In this document: in pieces, positions 5,337 through 5,726 of the stretch
Layout of the letters: the number at the start of each line of letters is the position of its first letter
How positions within the stretch are numbered: the stretch's first letter is position 1
From: an uncultured Bacillota bacterium
GTDB lineage: Bacteria > Bacillota_I > Bacilli_A > RFN20 > CAG-826
Direction: 5' to 3'
DNA: 5,726 nt
Assembly: GCA_946612055.1 (NCBI GenBank)
Contig: CAMOEH010000139.1
Location: forward strand, 1-5,726
The notes under the pieces: generated by a model
Told to the model about the DNA's origin: nothing
Seen by the model: only the letters and a program-made list of their open reading frames with translations
The model's database searches: none
Translations under genes and position numbers: made by a program

Positions 5337-5710
5337 AAACGGTAGGGCGTATCGTTTCGATCTTCTTACTCGTGGTCGCGTCTTTGCTATCGCTAGTTTT
5401 CGCGTTCGTGGAATTCCGCGTGATCTTTGTTGGCGAATTCTCCTTACTAGAAAATCCAGCCATGGGCTTTTTCCAATATGGCTTCCGCGGCTTTTATTTC
5501 CTGTTACTAATTTCTTTCTGCGTGATAACGATGATTCATCATATCCGTAAGAAGCCATTCTTTTTCTATCATTATTTATTTGCTATCACGCTTCTATTTG
5601 CTTCTTTTTGCGCGATATTCTTCTACGTTAATGCGGTTTATTCCGCGGTGATTGGAATCGCATTACTGCCTTTTATTGCTTTGATAATTGGCCGATTCGT
5701 TTTGGCTTAA
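5333..5710 (+). CDS. small four-helix integral membrane protein, function unknown
   Basis: This 125-residue protein is strongly hydrophobic, with four predicted membrane segments at about residues 7-27, 52-68, 76-98 and 102-122. A short loop around 34-50 (with E35, E40, N41 and P42) separates the first two. The basic HHIRKK stretch (69-74) between helices two and three is probably cytoplasmic, which with the basic N-terminus gives both ends inside. No enzymatic motif, metal site or lipobox is visible, and I do not recognise the family. It starts at an ATGA overlap with the phospholipase gene, so the two are almost certainly co-transcribed and made in a linked way. It might assist, anchor or respond to the exported enzyme, but this is inference from position only. 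A ribosome site for a further gene follows directly after its stop. Confidence 0.8.
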   Translation: MKTVGRIVSIFLLVVASLLSLVFAFVEFRVIFVGEFSLLENPAMGFFQYGFRGFYFLLLISFCVITMIHHIRKKPFFFYHYLFAITLLFASFCAIFFYVNAVYSAVIGIALLPFIALIIGRFVLA

Positions 5711-5718
5711 AGAAAGGA
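5711..5718 (+). promoter_or_regulatory. ribosome binding site of a gene beginning just past the window
   Basis: AGAAAGGA directly follows the stop of the membrane protein gene, and the last eight bases (AAAAACAA) are a typical spacer. A start codon is expected at or just beyond 5727, so the phospholipase unit probably has at least a third gene. Confidence 0.6.
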
Positions 5719-5726
5719 AAAAACAA

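Noticed and set aside
5331..5558. A 75-codon minus-strand frame rich in Arg and Ser
   Set aside because: It is antisense to the four-helix membrane protein, whose start, coupling and hydrophobic pattern are convincing. An Arg/Ser-rich translation is typical of the antisense of such genes.

Overview
This 5.7 kb window looks like a chromosomal segment from a low-to-mid GC Bacillota (Firmicutes) bacterium, perhaps a gut-type Erysipelotrichia or Bacilli relative. The evidence is clear Shine-Dalgarno sites, ATGA-coupled genes, a DegV-family protein and mixed A/T- and C-ending codons. TGA ends uxaA and the phospholipase gene, so a Mycoplasma-type code is unlikely. The taxonomic guess is inference only.

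Positions 1-145 hold no confident gene. They contain a 22-bp inverted repeat and several ATGCT/AGCAT half-sites next to the start of the first gene. Positions 146-2928 are a two-gene hexuronate-catabolism operon: uxaA (altronate dehydratase), overlapped by 4 bases with uxaC (glucuronate/galacturonate isomerase). A strong intrinsic terminator follows at 2952-2981. In this pathway UxaC makes the first step (uronate to ketouronate) and UxaA the third (altronate to 2-keto-3-deoxygluconate). The reductase, KDG kinase/aldolase, transporter and regulator are not in the window.

Positions 2982-3373 would normally be called intergenic. They appear to hold a decayed or mis-sequenced small membrane-protein gene on the + strand. 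Three successive reading-frame segments, joined by two apparent single-base deletions (one in an A run), rebuild a coherent protein of about 108 residues: short charged N-terminus, one transmembrane helix, and a strand-rich external domain. Its stop lies 3 bases from the convergent degV gene. A split inverted repeat surrounds its putative start.

Positions 3374-4249 (- strand) encode a DegV/FakB-type fatty-acid-binding protein. A 178-base divergent intergenic region separates it from a + strand unit made of an exported phosphatidylinositol-specific phospholipase C-like enzyme with all the expected catalytic residues, and a four-helix membrane protein coupled to it by an ATGA overlap. A ribosome binding site in the last bases suggests that the unit continues past the window. 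Phospholipase plus fatty-acid carrier suggests a lipid-scavenging theme, but this is inference from adjacency. No mobile element, tRNA, rRNA or CRISPR array was seen.
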